Source of the DNA: Vibrio sp. VB16
GTDB taxonomy: Bacteria > Pseudomonadota > Gammaproteobacteria > Enterobacterales > Vibrionaceae
Reading direction: 5' to 3'
Length of the DNA: 64,000 nt
Assembly (NCBI RefSeq): GCF_015594925.2
Contig: NZ_CP087590.1
Location: forward strand, 682,001-746,000
The notes below the pieces were generated by a model that saw nothing but the letters and a program-made list of their open reading frames with translations, was not told the origin of the DNA and did not search any database. The number at the start of each line of letters is the position of its first letter. Position 1 is the first letter of the stretch. Both the position numbers and the translations under genes were made by a program. Shown in pieces: positions 24,112-34,122 of the stretch.

Positions 24112-25950
24112 CTACTTTCTCTCTAAGAAACGTGTATACGAAATACCGCTTAAATCCACGCCAAAGTCCATTGCATCCATGGCTTGTTTCATTAAACCAA
24201 ACCGCTCCTTAAGTGACATCAACGAAATACGCTCGTGGTGGTTGTAAGTCATCTTAGTTACGTCGTTCCAGTTGTCTGCGGCAATCCCATACTTGGTAAA
24301 GTCACCTTTGTGGCCAACGATGTTCTTGAGCAGATCTAACGCCAGTCGCTCGTCAGAGTTCAGTAACTTGGTATCCCGCATTAAGGTAATAAAGCCATGA
24401 CGAAAACTATGGAACTTGAGCGTCTCCTTGTCCGATGGATTCTCTACACCACACTTGAACATATACCCTTCGATACGCGGGCTACCGTCTGTTAATTTAC
24501 CGTTGCGATTCCGATTGAAAAACTGGCCGATACGATTGCTGTATTCCCCACCTTTGGTATTGAGATCCGGAAACAGGCTCACTGTCATGTCACCGTCATG
24601 CTTGTCCAATATCGATTGTCGATAGTGCAGCAGTCCTGCATCCAATAGTCGTTGTGGGATAGGGAAGGTGCGGGTTCCGGCCTTTGTCTTACTGGTCATG
24701 ACTTTAATACACCACAAGCCTTGCTGTTCAACAAAGCTGTTGATGCGCAAAGACCCAATCTCTTCAGAACGCATACCGGTAGTAAGCGCAATAAAGGGTA
24801 TCCAGAACTGCCAATCTCGGCCGTTATCTCTTGGCGCTTTGATGTCGCCGTACAGGTAGCCATCAATGAACAGCTTCTGGAGATCATGAGGCATGAAGTT
24901 AACGACTTCTGTTTTCGTATCTAATGTGCGCTTTTTTGATACCGTGAGCATCGGAACAAAGTTCTGCTTTATATAGTGTTCATTATGCGCCCATGTTAGA
25001 AACATACGCACATGCTTAAAGTGCGTATCAATACCAGGGCCGGAGAGGGTTTTACCATCCCACTCTTCGATGGTTTTCGTAAACCATTTAGGGCGTGAGG
25101 ATAGAGCAGACGGCTTGTTGAATCCTTGTTTCTCAAAGTTTGCAGGGATGGCATGCATCATGTCGCGGTAATGACGAACATGATCCGCATTAAGGGCATT
25201 GATTGCGACACCGTAACCAACGATATCTAGAAATCGCATCAGATTGGTATGACGCGCTTCTTTAGAGTGTTTACCGTTCGTACTATGAGAGTGCTCGTAG
25301 GCCAAGAACTTCTCTACATAAGCGAGCAGTGTCTGGTTCTTACTGACACGCTTTCTGGTGCGAGTTTTGGCTTTGGGTGCAGTTGTTACTGTTGAAACGA
25401 CTTCGTCTTCTGGTCGTGCTCTCGTCGCGTCTGGTGATACGTTTGAGATCACTGCGTCTTCAATCAATGTTTCGCGAGATGCGACAGATGAACCACTGAT
25501 TGGTGCTGTTGTGTTCATCATCACTTTTGTCGATTTCAACGCCCCTTTGAGACGTTGGTTACTGCTACGCATACGGTCAGCGTGCTCCGACAATTCTTTG
25601 TTGGTGTTATTGACACGCAATAACTCACGACGCGCTTCAAAGAGTTTTTCATCTTGTTTTTCCATCAACTCTCGAAGTTGGTTGGTCTTTCTCCAGTGCG
25701 CTACCTTTAACTTCATCGTGCTCACGTCAGTGTTTCCTTTCATTACGAATTCATGCAATGACCAACGAAATGCACGCGCACACGGATACAAAATCATGTA
25801 TCGCTCTTGGGCAATCGCAAAATCTTTGGTCTCTAATGAAAGGGAAATTTCCTGTGGAGCGTTAGAAATGGAACGAACGATATGTGTAAAAATGAGGCGA
25901 AAGTAGTAAACGCCGTGTCGATTCTTCTTGATGTGGGGAAATCTGTGCAT
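24112..25950 (-). CDS. Large tyrosine integrase of the ssrA island
   Basis: The product (about 612 residues) is a tyrosine recombinase longer than usual, with a DUF6538-like N-terminus (FPHIKKNRHGVYYFRL), a long coiled-coil and linker region (about 85-210), a core-binding domain and a catalytic domain. Active-site elements are visible: Arg in TTGMRSEEIG, Lys in TSKTKAGTR, HSFRHGF, GHKG and a Tyr in MTYNHHERIS. It lies 90 bp from the 3' end of ssrA and should catalyse insertion and excision there. A GTG at 25974 is an alternative start. Most of the 16.6-26.0 kb cargo depends on it. Confidence 0.92.
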   Translation of the reverse strand: MHRFPHIKKNRHGVYYFRLIFTHIVRSISNAPQEISLSLETKDFAIAQERYMILYPCARAFRWSLHEFVMKGNTDVSTMKLKVAHWRKTNQLRELMEKQDEKLFEARRELLRVNNTNKELSEHADRMRSSNQRLKGALKSTKVMMNTTAPISGSSVASRETLIEDAVISNVSPDATRARPEDEVVSTVTTAPKAKTRTRKRVSKNQTLLAYVEKFLAYEHSHSTNGKHSKEARHTNLMRFLDIVGYGVAINALNADHVRHYRDMMHAIPANFEKQGFNKPSALSSRPKWFTKTIEEWDGKTLSGPGIDTHFKHVRMFLTWAHNEHYIKQNFVPMLTVSKKRTLDTKTEVVNFMPHDLQKLFIDGYLYGDIKAPRDNGRDWQFWIPFIALTTGMRSEEIGSLRINSFVEQQGLWCIKVMTSKTKAGTRTFPIPQRLLDAGLLHYRQSILDKHDGDMTVSLFPDLNTKGGEYSNRIGQFFNRNRNGKLTDGSPRIEGYMFKCGVENPSDKETLKFHSFRHGFITLMRDTKLLNSDERLALDLLKNIVGHKGDFTKYGIAADNWNDVTKMTYNHHERISLMSLKERFGLMKQAMDAMDFGVDLSGISYTRFLERK

Positions 25951-25996
25951 GATCGTGACACTCAATCGTGACACTTGCGTTCAATTCCCTAAAATG

Positions 25997-26030
25997 AAAA
26001 AAGGCTTAATCTCTAGTGAAATCAAGCCTT
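25997..26030 (-). terminator. ssrA terminator
   Basis: On the minus strand AAGGCTTGAT pairs with ATTAAGCCTT and is followed by a T run, ten bases beyond the tmRNA 3' end. It lies on the island side of the junction. Confidence 0.75.
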
Positions 26031-26037
26031 TATCATG

Positions 26038-26065
26038 ATTGGTGGAGCTGGCGGGAGTTGAACCC
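26038..26065 (-). other. Near attachment site at the ssrA 3' end
   Basis: This segment spans the CCA end and T-arm of ssrA and is the intact partner of the degraded copy at 16629-16656. Integration has kept the tmRNA gene whole. Confidence 0.75.
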
Positions 26066-26407
26066 GCGTCCGAAAATCATTCATCATTGGTACTACATGC
26101 TTAGTCGATCTTTAAATTCACCAACTACCTGCGAACCGACACGCTAGTAACTGACTATCCTGAATTAGTATTCGCCCTTTTCCTCTCAGGAGGGAAAATC
26201 CGGGCTAGCTAGTTTGGGTTTGATCCCTTGTTGTTCCCCGTCTTACAAGCGGAAGCTAGGGCAAGAGAGCTCTTGGCAGGTTATTAAGCTGCTAGTGCGT
26301 AGTTTTCGTCGTTTGCGACTATTTTTTTGCGGCTTTTTAACGTGGCAAACCGCACCACGGCATGCACCTCAGACTTCAGAATTCCCGTCGAATCCTGGAT
26401 CAGCCCC
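26040..26407 (-). ncRNA. ssrA: tmRNA (transfer-messenger RNA)
   Basis: The 368-nt gene starts with GGGGCTGATCCAGGATTCGACG on the minus strand (written here as the standard tmRNA 5' end) and finishes with the T-arm GCGGGTTCAACTCCCGC and CAGCTCCACCA. The reading frame near the middle encodes the tag ANDENYALAA followed by two stops (complement of 26281-26316). tmRNA rescues stalled ribosomes and marks the unfinished protein for proteolysis; its protein partner SmpB is encoded at 33.5 kb. The 3' end serves as the integration target of the island. Confidence 0.97.
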
Positions 26408-26422
26408 AAGTGGTTCACGTGC

Positions 26423-26450
26423 ATAGTAACAGAAAAGTACGCACTGTCTA
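26423..26450 (-). promoter_or_regulatory. ssrA promoter
   Basis: On the minus strand TAGACA and TACTAT are separated by 16 bp, ending 15 bp before the mature tmRNA 5' end. This leaves room for the short 5' leader removed by RNase P. Confidence 0.65.
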
Positions 26451-26659
26451 GTTTCCAGTGGTTAAGTGTCGAATGTTTGTTCGTATTTCAGATTGACGCA
26501 GTCGGTCTGCCTGTATATGTGGGCTAAATATTCAACACTGTGTAGCACTTATTGTTCAAGTATTTGATAAATACTTGAAAGTTGAAGCAGATAATCAATA
26601 CTGGACGTATAGATAACCATTGGTTAGCTGAAAAATTGATAACAGAAGGAAAGGAATAA

Positions 26660-29600
26660 ATGAGTAATGTAAAATGGTGTCGTTTTCGCTCCTTATTCAC
26701 AACGCTTATGTCTTTGCAGCAGGTATTTAATACTGGGCTCGTTGCTATACTTATAGTGCTCACTACTCTTTTTTCTTTGCCATCTTATGCGCAGCAAACG
26801 CCAAGCATTACGGTTGTGGGAAATGGCCCTTTAGTGCCTCAATCGGCACGGCAATCCATTCCGATCAGTTACATGAATATGAACGTCGTTGATATTGAAA
26901 TTCTGAAAGTGACCGACCCTAATGAGTTATTACAAAACTATTACCTGCTTGATCGTCTCTCCGCATGGGAATTGCGAGAAGTTCAGCATGCGTATAGCAG
27001 CGTATTTTCCGATCGTTATGAGTTACCAAAAGCAGAACAAGATGTATTAACTTCCGCAAGGCTCCCTATTCCCCATACACTCTCATCCGGGTGGTATCTG
27101 GTGGTCGTCAAAGCGCCAGGTGACTATAGTAACCTTCAAGTAAAACATATGTTGCTTACCGATATTGGCATACAAGCAAGACTCAATCAGCATGAAGGTA
27201 CATTGAGTGTGACTCGTCTATCAACTGGAGAAGCAGTCGAAGGCGCCGATGTTGGTCTAATGCAAGCCGGTGAATGGATAGAATCAAAACAGACGGACGA
27301 GAAAGGGCTCGTTCACTTTTCGAAAGAGATCATCGATACCGATATGGTGATTGTTTCTAAAGGCGAAGAGTATTCAATGCTGCCTATGCGAGAGGTGCCG
27401 CTTGACCTTTCTGAGTTCGATATTGGTGGTCGCCAATACAGAGATTACGAAGCCTATTTATACAGTAACCGAGATCTTGTTAAACCGGGTGAGAGCCTAC
27501 CGATAAATATCTTATTAAGAGATAGTGACGGGCGAGTGGTTTCGTCTGAAGAGCGCGTGGATCAACTGTTTTTAACCGTCATTGACCCAGAAAAAAATGC
27601 GTTATTGCAGCAAGCATTACTATCCACGTTTTCTGGTTATTATACTTATAATCTCCAAACATCAACCAATTGGCAAATGGGTAGGTATACCGTAGAGGTG
27701 CGTATAGACCCAAGTGATCCTAAGCCTATTAGCCAATACCATTTTCAACTAGAAGAATTTGTGCCAGAGAGAATGGATTTGCTTGTCTCTGATTTCGCGC
27801 CATTTGTTGTAGCTGGGCAGAGTAACTCTGTGAACTTAGAAGGTCGTTATCTGTTTGGAACCCCAGCGGCCGGTAATGTATTGAAAACAGAAATAACGTA
27901 TCAGCCGGTACAACATTTTAACGGCAAATACCGCGATTTTTATGTAGGGAAGCGCTTTAGCCTCGACCATTATTATCAAGAGCTTGATGATAACAAACTG
28001 TCAGACCAAGGTACGTTAACGGTTGATCTGCCAACACCAAAGCAATATACCTTGAAAGGGCCCGTTGAAGTTGAAGTGAATTTTGCTTTACAAGAGTCGG
28101 GTGGGGCCGCAATACAGAGAAAAGTGCGCTTTACCACATGGCGAGATGGCCTTATCCCTGCGATTAAACCTGCCTCAGATTCTTTCGCTTATCAAAGTGA
28201 AGCTGAGTTTGAAATTGCTTTGCTTGCTGCCGATGGGCAGAGCCTTAGAGAGGGAAGGGTAGAGGTAAGCTTAGAGTACAACCAAGGGCCGTATTACTGG
28301 GTGTATGAAGAGGGCAGCGGTTGGAGCCGTGAAGAACAGCAAGAATGGGTAAACATTTCTAAGAAAACACTAGAGTTGGCACAAGAAGCACAGAAAGTGA
28401 ATTATGGTGTGGAGTGGGGAGACTACCGGTTAAAAGTGGTCGAACTGGCTCAAGGTACTGAATCGATATATCCCTTTTACGCGGGTTGGTATCAGGGTCA
28501 TCGCCAGATTAAAATGAAACCGGGTCATCTCAATATCACTACGGATAAACGTGTATATAGTAAAGGCGATGGGTATTCAAACGTCACGGTTAATAGTCCA
28601 ATGGCCGGTTCGTTACTGCTCACCCTTGAAGGCGATACGATGCTGTGGTCGCAGCGGGTTCAGGTTAAAAAAGGCGATGTGAAAATAAAAGTGCCGTTAG
28701 TAGATATTGAAGGTCGGCCACTTGAGCGACACGATATTTTTCTTACGGCTACGTTAACCGGAATCTCTGGAGAAATACCTAAGCGCTACCTTGGTATTGT
28801 GCCTTTAAAGTTAGATCGTAATCAGCGAGAAATAGCCCTTTCTATTGATCTGCCAGAGCGCATAGAGCCGATGAAAAAGCTCTCAATCCCTATCGAAGCG
28901 ACAAATTTATCCATTGATACTCTAAGTGATACATGGGTAACTGTCTCGTTGGTTGATAAAGGCATCACCAACCTTACTCGGTTTATGCCAACCGACCCGT
29001 ACCATTACTTTTTTGACCAGCGTCGATACAGTGCTGATATTGTGGATCTTTATTCAAGGCTATACGAGTTAAGGCCAGATCCCTTTGCTCAATCTCGTTT
29101 TGGTAGCGATCTCAATAAAAGATTAGAGAATAGTAATGACGATTTAGTCGATAGTAAAACCATTGTATTAATGTCTCAGCCCCACAAACTTGTCGGCGGC
29201 AAAGTTGTTATTGAGCTAGACATCCCCGACTATAACGGCGAGGCTCAAGTCGTGGTGACGGCGTTTAACGATGAACAAGTTGGACAACTGGTTCAAGATA
29301 ACACCATTAGTATGCCTGTGGTTGCCGAGCTGAGTGTTCCTCGCTTTGTGGTACCGGGTGATATCACGACAACAACTATCGATATTTTCAATAACAGTGG
29401 CAAAGATAAAACGTTTACGTTGGCGCTTGAGGCAAGCGAAAATGTAAGTGAAGCCACTCCGTCGTATATCACCTCCTTGTTTTCGGACGGTTCGTTATTT
29501 AAGAAAAAACTCCGCTTAGAGAACGGTGAACGATGGAGCCAAAATGTCGCCTTTATTCTTGATTCTGACAATTTAACAGAGAGAGCGATACTGCAACTCA

Positions 29601-31303
29601 AGGTGAGCGATTCATCACAATCAACGAATATAGATCGGCAGTGGAGTATACCGATTCGTGCCGCTATGCCTTGGGTGAGTCAGGCGAAATCAGTGATGTT
29701 ATCTGCCAATCAATCGTACCGTGTGCCGGCCTCTTTATGGAATGGTATGTCCGTTGTCCAAGGTCTAAGTGGGGAAGTTCATATCAGTGCGAAACCCATA
29801 TTAAGCGTGACAGAACATGCTAAAGGGCTATTACGTTACCCTTATGGTTGCGCGGAACAAACAACGAGTAAAGCATGGCCATTTTTACTTGATCACCCTG
29901 AGCTGAAAACCCTTCAAAATAGCGCATTACAGCAGCAATCGAACTCGGTTAATAAAGTGGGTGATAAGCGAGAGCTCATTGCCGATGCGATTAGGCGTTT
30001 GAAGAATATGCAAAAAGAAAACGGGGGATTTGGGCTGTGGGATCGCTACGGGCCTGAAGAGTATTGGCTTACTCTTTACATCACCGAGTTTTTGACAGAA
30101 GCCGAGCGTCTTTACCCTAATATTGCGCCACAAGGGATGTTAGAAGATGCCTACAGACGTATTCAACAATACCTTAATGATGACGATGATGAGTCGAACT
30201 TACTTTCCAAAGTTTATGCTGCGTATCTACTGAGTGAGCAAGGGTTAATCAGCTATAGCGATATAAACTACGGGCACAATACGAGTGTATATAACACCGA
30301 GCTATCTCGTCTTCAGCTCATTGCTACTTTCAATAATGTAGGGGCGACGAATACCGCCAAACTTGAATTAGAAAGTGTCAGAGCGTCGCGAAATAACACT
30401 CTCTATTATAATGATTATGGTTCCGATATTAGAGACTTATCCTTAGCGATATTGCTGCTAAATAACATCGCTAAAAATGAGGAATTAAGGAGTCTAGCAC
30501 TCGCGCTTCAGGCGGACTACATTGAAGAAGTTGCCGCGAGTTCTGCAGAAAAGAACTGGTTAAGCACCCAAGAGCGTGCGGCGTTATTAAGAGCTGCAGT
30601 GCTTACAGAACAAGAAAACAGCAGCCAGCTATTATCCGTTTCAATTGATGAAAAAGTACAACAAAAAAGCGGTAAAATCAGCCAGATGCTTGACGAAAAT
30701 ATGGAAATAACTAATCAGGGTGAAGATCCTATCTATCTTAAGGTGTTGGCTCAAGGTTATATGCAAAACATCAAGTTTATAGAACCAGATCATTCGTTCA
30801 ATACCATCAAGGTAACGCAAAGTGACAAAGTGAACAGAAGTTGGCGAGTGAATGACAATTTGGTTGATGATGCTGATTCTGATTCAGATAAACCGTTTCA
30901 CAAGGTAGTGAATATAGGCGATAGAGTTACGGTCAACCTTTGGTTAACGCTAGATGAAACCATCAATAATGCGTTGATAGTGGACCGAATCCCCGCTGGT
31001 TTTGTGTTAGAGAACCCAAACCTTGGACAAGGTATTGCTATTTTCGAAGAGGATGAACAAGAGCGACATAGCGATAGTCTTCATACTGAATATAGGCACG
31101 ACCGATTTGTTGTCTCTACGCATTTAATTAAAGGGAAACAGTATCGATATGCCTACACCATGCGAGCTGAAGTGCAGGGGGAATACACCGTGCCACCTAT
31201 TTATATCGAATCTATGTACCAACCAGAGAAACATTATATAGGTGGGCGAGCCGCTTCCATTTCGCACCAGCAGCACAGAGTCAGCATTAAGGTGTCGCAA
31301 TAG
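26660..31303 (+). CDS. Alpha-2-macroglobulin family periplasmic protein
   Basis: The 1547-residue protein is a bacterial alpha-2-macroglobulin, thought to trap invading proteases in the periplasm. It works with a penicillin-binding protein that repairs the wall. A membrane-directing segment ends at FSLPSYAQQ (about residue 45). The thioester motif is intact as YPYGCAEQTTS with Cys1064 and Gln1067, so the covalent trap should work. There is no lipobox Cys after the signal, unlike E. coli YfhM, so it may be soluble. Start follows GGAAAGGAATAA. pbpC begins three bases after its stop. Confidence 0.9.
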   Translation: MSNVKWCRFRSLFTTLMSLQQVFNTGLVAILIVLTTLFSLPSYAQQTPSITVVGNGPLVPQSARQSIPISYMNMNVVDIEILKVTDPNELLQNYYLLDRLSAWELREVQHAYSSVFSDRYELPKAEQDVLTSARLPIPHTLSSGWYLVVVKAPGDYSNLQVKHMLLTDIGIQARLNQHEGTLSVTRLSTGEAVEGADVGLMQAGEWIESKQTDEKGLVHFSKEIIDTDMVIVSKGEEYSMLPMREVPLDLSEFDIGGRQYRDYEAYLYSNRDLVKPGESLPINILLRDSDGRVVSSEERVDQLFLTVIDPEKNALLQQALLSTFSGYYTYNLQTSTNWQMGRYTVEVRIDPSDPKPISQYHFQLEEFVPERMDLLVSDFAPFVVAGQSNSVNLEGRYLFGTPAAGNVLKTEITYQPVQHFNGKYRDFYVGKRFSLDHYYQELDDNKLSDQGTLTVDLPTPKQYTLKGPVEVEVNFALQESGGAAIQRKVRFTTWRDGLIPAIKPASDSFAYQSEAEFEIALLAADGQSLREGRVEVSLEYNQGPYYWVYEEGSGWSREEQQEWVNISKKTLELAQEAQKVNYGVEWGDYRLKVVELAQGTESIYPFYAGWYQGHRQIKMKPGHLNITTDKRVYSKGDGYSNVTVNSPMAGSLLLTLEGDTMLWSQRVQVKKGDVKIKVPLVDIEGRPLERHDIFLTATLTGISGEIPKRYLGIVPLKLDRNQREIALSIDLPERIEPMKKLSIPIEATNLSIDTLSDTWVTVSLVDKGITNLTRFMPTDPYHYFFDQRRYSADIVDLYSRLYELRPDPFAQSRFGSDLNKRLENSNDDLVDSKTIVLMSQPHKLVGGKVVIELDIPDYNGEAQVVVTAFNDEQVGQLVQDNTISMPVVAELSVPRFVVPGDITTTTIDIFNNSGKDKTFTLALEASENVSEATPSYITSLFSDGSLFKKKLRLENGERWSQNVAFILDSDNLTERAILQLKVSDSSQSTNIDRQWSIPIRAAMPWVSQAKSVMLSANQSYRVPASLWNGMSVVQGLSGEVHISAKPILSVTEHAKGLLRYPYGCAEQTTSKAWPFLLDHPELKTLQNSALQQQSNSVNKVGDKRELIADAIRRLKNMQKENGGFGLWDRYGPEEYWLTLYITEFLTEAERLYPNIAPQGMLEDAYRRIQQYLNDDDDESNLLSKVYAAYLLSEQGLISYSDINYGHNTSVYNTELSRLQLIATFNNVGATNTAKLELESVRASRNNTLYYNDYGSDIRDLSLAILLLNNIAKNEELRSLALALQADYIEEVAASSAEKNWLSTQERAALLRAAVLTEQENSSQLLSVSIDEKVQQKSGKISQMLDENMEITNQGEDPIYLKVLAQGYMQNIKFIEPDHSFNTIKVTQSDKVNRSWRVNDNLVDDADSDSDKPFHKVVNIGDRVTVNLWLTLDETINNALIVDRIPAGFVLENPNLGQGIAIFEEDEQERHSDSLHTEYRHDRFVVSTHLIKGKQYRYAYTMRAEVQGEYTVPPIYIESMYQPEKHYIGGRAASISHQQHRVSIKVSQ

Positions 31304-31306
31304 GAT

Positions 31307-33463
31307 ATGCCACGTTTACGGCACCTATATTACGGCTTGGTTATTGGCCTAGTGTTATTTACCGTCATGGTGAGAATGTTGAACCAACGGTATCCGTTGC
31401 CAGAGTTATATCCCAACGGCCATTCAACGGTGGTGACTTCTCGACATGGTGAGGTACTGCGGTCATTTGCTAACCGAGAAGGTATACACAGTTATCAAGT
31501 ATCCTCCGATCATGTGGATCGGTTTTACCTTGATGCTTTGCTAAATTACGAAGACCGCTGGTTTTACTATCATCCAGGTGTTAATCCATTGTCACTTATT
31601 AGAGCGACATGGCAATGGATTGACAATGGATATGTTGTCTCTGGCGGTTCAACCATTACCATGCAGGTCGCGCGACTCATCGACCCTCATTCGCGTTCTA
31701 TTTTGGGGAAAATAAAGCAGGTATGGCGAGCCTTTCAAATAGAGTGGCGCTATAGCAAAGAAGAGATACTTAATTACTATCTTAACCTAGCGCCGTTTGG
31801 AGGAAATATTCAAGGTGTAGAGGCAGCATCGCTACGCTATTTCAATAAATCGGCAAGAAAGCTCACCAAAAACGAAGCGGCTCTTTTGGTCGTATTACCA
31901 CAACGTCCTTCCCTAAACCGACCAGACAAATACGCTGAGCGCGCTAAAGCAATGAGAAATAAAGTGCTTGCGCGCCTGACTAAAAATGGCCTTATATCGG
32001 AAAAGGAATTTCAACTATTAGCGAAAGAATCGGTAGAGGTAAAGGAAGATGTGTTGCCTTTACTTGCGCCTTTGCTAAGCAGGAAGTTGCAAAGAGAAAA
32101 CCCAAAAAGTACCGTGATCACGACAACCATAGACTATGAACTTCAACAAAAAGTGACCAAGTTAATGTCACGTTTAAAGCATAGCCTACCAAGAAAAACA
32201 TCATCGGCGGTTGTGATTGTAAACAATAAGAACGCAGAGATTATTGCCTATCAAGGTTCGGTGGACTTTACCGACCAGCAACGATTCGCACACGTAGATA
32301 TGGTACAAGCCATTCGTTCACCGGGCTCAACACTCAAACCTTTTATCTACGGCCTCGCGTTAGACCTTGGCATTATTCACAGTGAGAGCTTACTTAGTGA
32401 TATCCCATCGTCGTTTTCTGGCTATAAACCGAACAATTTAAGTGGCGAATTTATTGGTGCTGTGAGTGTAAGTAATGCACTAAAACTTTCTCTTAATGTT
32501 CCGGCGATTCAAGTGTTCAACCGTGTTACTCCAGAAGTGTTTGATGAAAGACTGGCTCAAGCTGGTATTCACCTTAGGCATAAGAAAGCGAACCTGAGTG
32601 TTGGCCTTGGCGGCACAGGGACCAACTTAATGGTCTTAGCGAGCTTGTACCGTTCGTTAGCCAATCATGGGCAAGTGAATGATTTGAGATTGATGAAGGG
32701 TCAGCCATTGAGTATTTCAAAACCATTACTCAGTGATGCAAGCAGTTGGATTATCTTTGATACGTTAAGTGACCTCAGCGCTCCGGATAGAGTGGTGCCA
32801 AGCGCGAGAAGAAAAATAGCATGGAAAACAGGAACCAGTTACGGTTATCGCGACTTTTGGTCTGTAGGGGTTAGCTCTGATTACACCGTGGCGGTATGGG
32901 TTGGGCGACCTGATGCTAGCCCGTTAGTTGGCTATCTCGGAGCCACTCAAGCGGCACCAATAATGTTTGATGTGTTTGATTTATTACCAAGGGATAGAAG
33001 CAAGATTAAACAACCCGCTTTAGTGAGTAAGGTGCTAACTTGCTGGCCAGGTGGACGGTCTTTTGCCAGTAATTTGAATGGGTCTTGTCTAAGAAAGACG
33101 CAAAGTTTAACCATAGATCGTTTAACACCACCTAGTATGCAGACTAATGGAAGTTTTGTTATAGGTGATCGGTGGCCAGAAGCGCTGAATACATGGCAAA
33201 AGCAGCACTCAATACTCGTAGATAGCGTTCAACAAGCTAAAATTGCCATTACCAGCCTGCGAACGGGTCAACATTATTATCAATCGCAATTGGAGTCTTT
33301 GCCGTTAACCGTAAACAGTGAAAGGAAAGAGGTTCGGTGGTTTGTTAACCATCAACCGTATTTTAAGAATAAACTCGTTCTTGCTGAGTATAAGAACGAG
33401 GTTAAAATAAGTGCATGTGTGAACATGATTTGCGATCAAAAAATCATTCACGTGCATGAATAA
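31307..33463 (+). CDS. pbpC: Penicillin-binding protein 1C
   Basis: The 718-residue bifunctional cell-wall enzyme has an N-terminal membrane anchor (LYYGLVIGLVLFTVMV), a glycosyltransferase domain (about 55-230; YEDRWFYYHPG, GGSTITMQVARL, LAPFGGNIQG) and a transpeptidase domain with STLK at 341-344, SVSNALKLSLN and KTGTSYGYRDFW at 507. The final 90 residues are the PBP1C C-terminal domain. It is about 50 residues shorter than E. coli PBP1C. It forms an operon with the macroglobulin gene upstream, the common arrangement. Confidence 0.95.
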   Translation: MPRLRHLYYGLVIGLVLFTVMVRMLNQRYPLPELYPNGHSTVVTSRHGEVLRSFANREGIHSYQVSSDHVDRFYLDALLNYEDRWFYYHPGVNPLSLIRATWQWIDNGYVVSGGSTITMQVARLIDPHSRSILGKIKQVWRAFQIEWRYSKEEILNYYLNLAPFGGNIQGVEAASLRYFNKSARKLTKNEAALLVVLPQRPSLNRPDKYAERAKAMRNKVLARLTKNGLISEKEFQLLAKESVEVKEDVLPLLAPLLSRKLQRENPKSTVITTTIDYELQQKVTKLMSRLKHSLPRKTSSAVVIVNNKNAEIIAYQGSVDFTDQQRFAHVDMVQAIRSPGSTLKPFIYGLALDLGIIHSESLLSDIPSSFSGYKPNNLSGEFIGAVSVSNALKLSLNVPAIQVFNRVTPEVFDERLAQAGIHLRHKKANLSVGLGGTGTNLMVLASLYRSLANHGQVNDLRLMKGQPLSISKPLLSDASSWIIFDTLSDLSAPDRVVPSARRKIAWKTGTSYGYRDFWSVGVSSDYTVAVWVGRPDASPLVGYLGATQAAPIMFDVFDLLPRDRSKIKQPALVSKVLTCWPGGRSFASNLNGSCLRKTQSLTIDRLTPPSMQTNGSFVIGDRWPEALNTWQKQHSILVDSVQQAKIAITSLRTGQHYYQSQLESLPLTVNSERKEVRWFVNHQPYFKNKLVLAEYKNEVKISACVNMICDQKIIHVHE

Positions 33464-33500
33464 AAATAGAGTGCCGCTCTTGGAGAGTGGTACTCTATTT
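33464..33500. terminator. Bidirectional terminator between pbpC and smpB
   Basis: AAATAGAGTGCCGCTCT pairs with AGAGTGGTACTCTATTT with one mismatch and a short loop. It serves the convergent pbpC and smpB genes. Confidence 0.75.
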
Positions 33501-33519
33501 CACGTCAAAACGAGAATGG

Positions 33520-34005
33520 TTAACGCAGCTTGCTCTTCATAATCCGAGCTTTATCGCGTGCCCAATCTTTTTCTCTCATATCAGTGCGTTTATCGTGAAG
33601 TTTTTTACCCTTCGCCACACCAACTTTGATTTTGACCCAAGAACGCGACCAATAGAGTGTTAACGCGGCAAGTGTCATGCCTTCTCTGTTGATTCGTCCA
33701 AACAGGTTGTCCAGCTCTTTCCTAGAAAGCAAAAGTTTGCGGACACGAGTCGGGTTAGCAACAACATGCGTTGATGCCTGATTTAAAGGGGTAATGGTCA
33801 TTCCGCTGATAAAGGCTTCGCCGTCTCGCATAAAGACATAGCTTTCTGCGATATTAACTTTACCTTGACGGAGTGATTTTACTTCCCAGCCTTGAAGCTC
33901 CAAGCCAGCTTCTACTTCATCATCGATAAAGTATTCGTGGCGAACTTTCTTATTTTGAGCAATTGTATTGCTCGTAGTTTTGGATTTTGAATTTTTCTTT
34001 GCCAT
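33520..34005 (-). CDS. smpB: SsrA-binding protein SmpB
   Basis: The 161-residue protein binds the tRNA-like part of tmRNA and places it in the A site of stalled ribosomes. It has the full family pattern: ARHEYF-like VRHEYFIDDEVEAGLELQGWEVKSLR near the N-terminus, GMTITPL, then the basic tail KGKKLHDKRTDMREKDWARDKARIMK that enters the mRNA channel. It is divergent from ratA with a 117-bp gap holding both promoters. Confidence 0.97.
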   Translation of the reverse strand: MAKKNSKSKTTSNTIAQNKKVRHEYFIDDEVEAGLELQGWEVKSLRQGKVNIAESYVFMRDGEAFISGMTITPLNQASTHVVANPTRVRKLLLSRKELDNLFGRINREGMTLAALTLYWSRSWVKIKVGVAKGKKLHDKRTDMREKDWARDKARIMKSKLR

Positions 34006-34122
34006 AATGGCGCTATTATACGGATTGACCCTCTATTGGGGAAACCTTATTTTTACTTTCCGCGTTGATAAATAATAATAATCCTTGTCGTTAGATGAGC
34101 AATAGATGTTACGAGAAAATTT

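Noticed and set aside
25358..25906. 182-codon frame opposite the integrase
   Set aside because: It is antisense to the low-complexity linker of the integrase, with no family features.
26214..26527. Plus-strand frames opposite ssrA
   Set aside because: The region is the tmRNA gene on the other strand.
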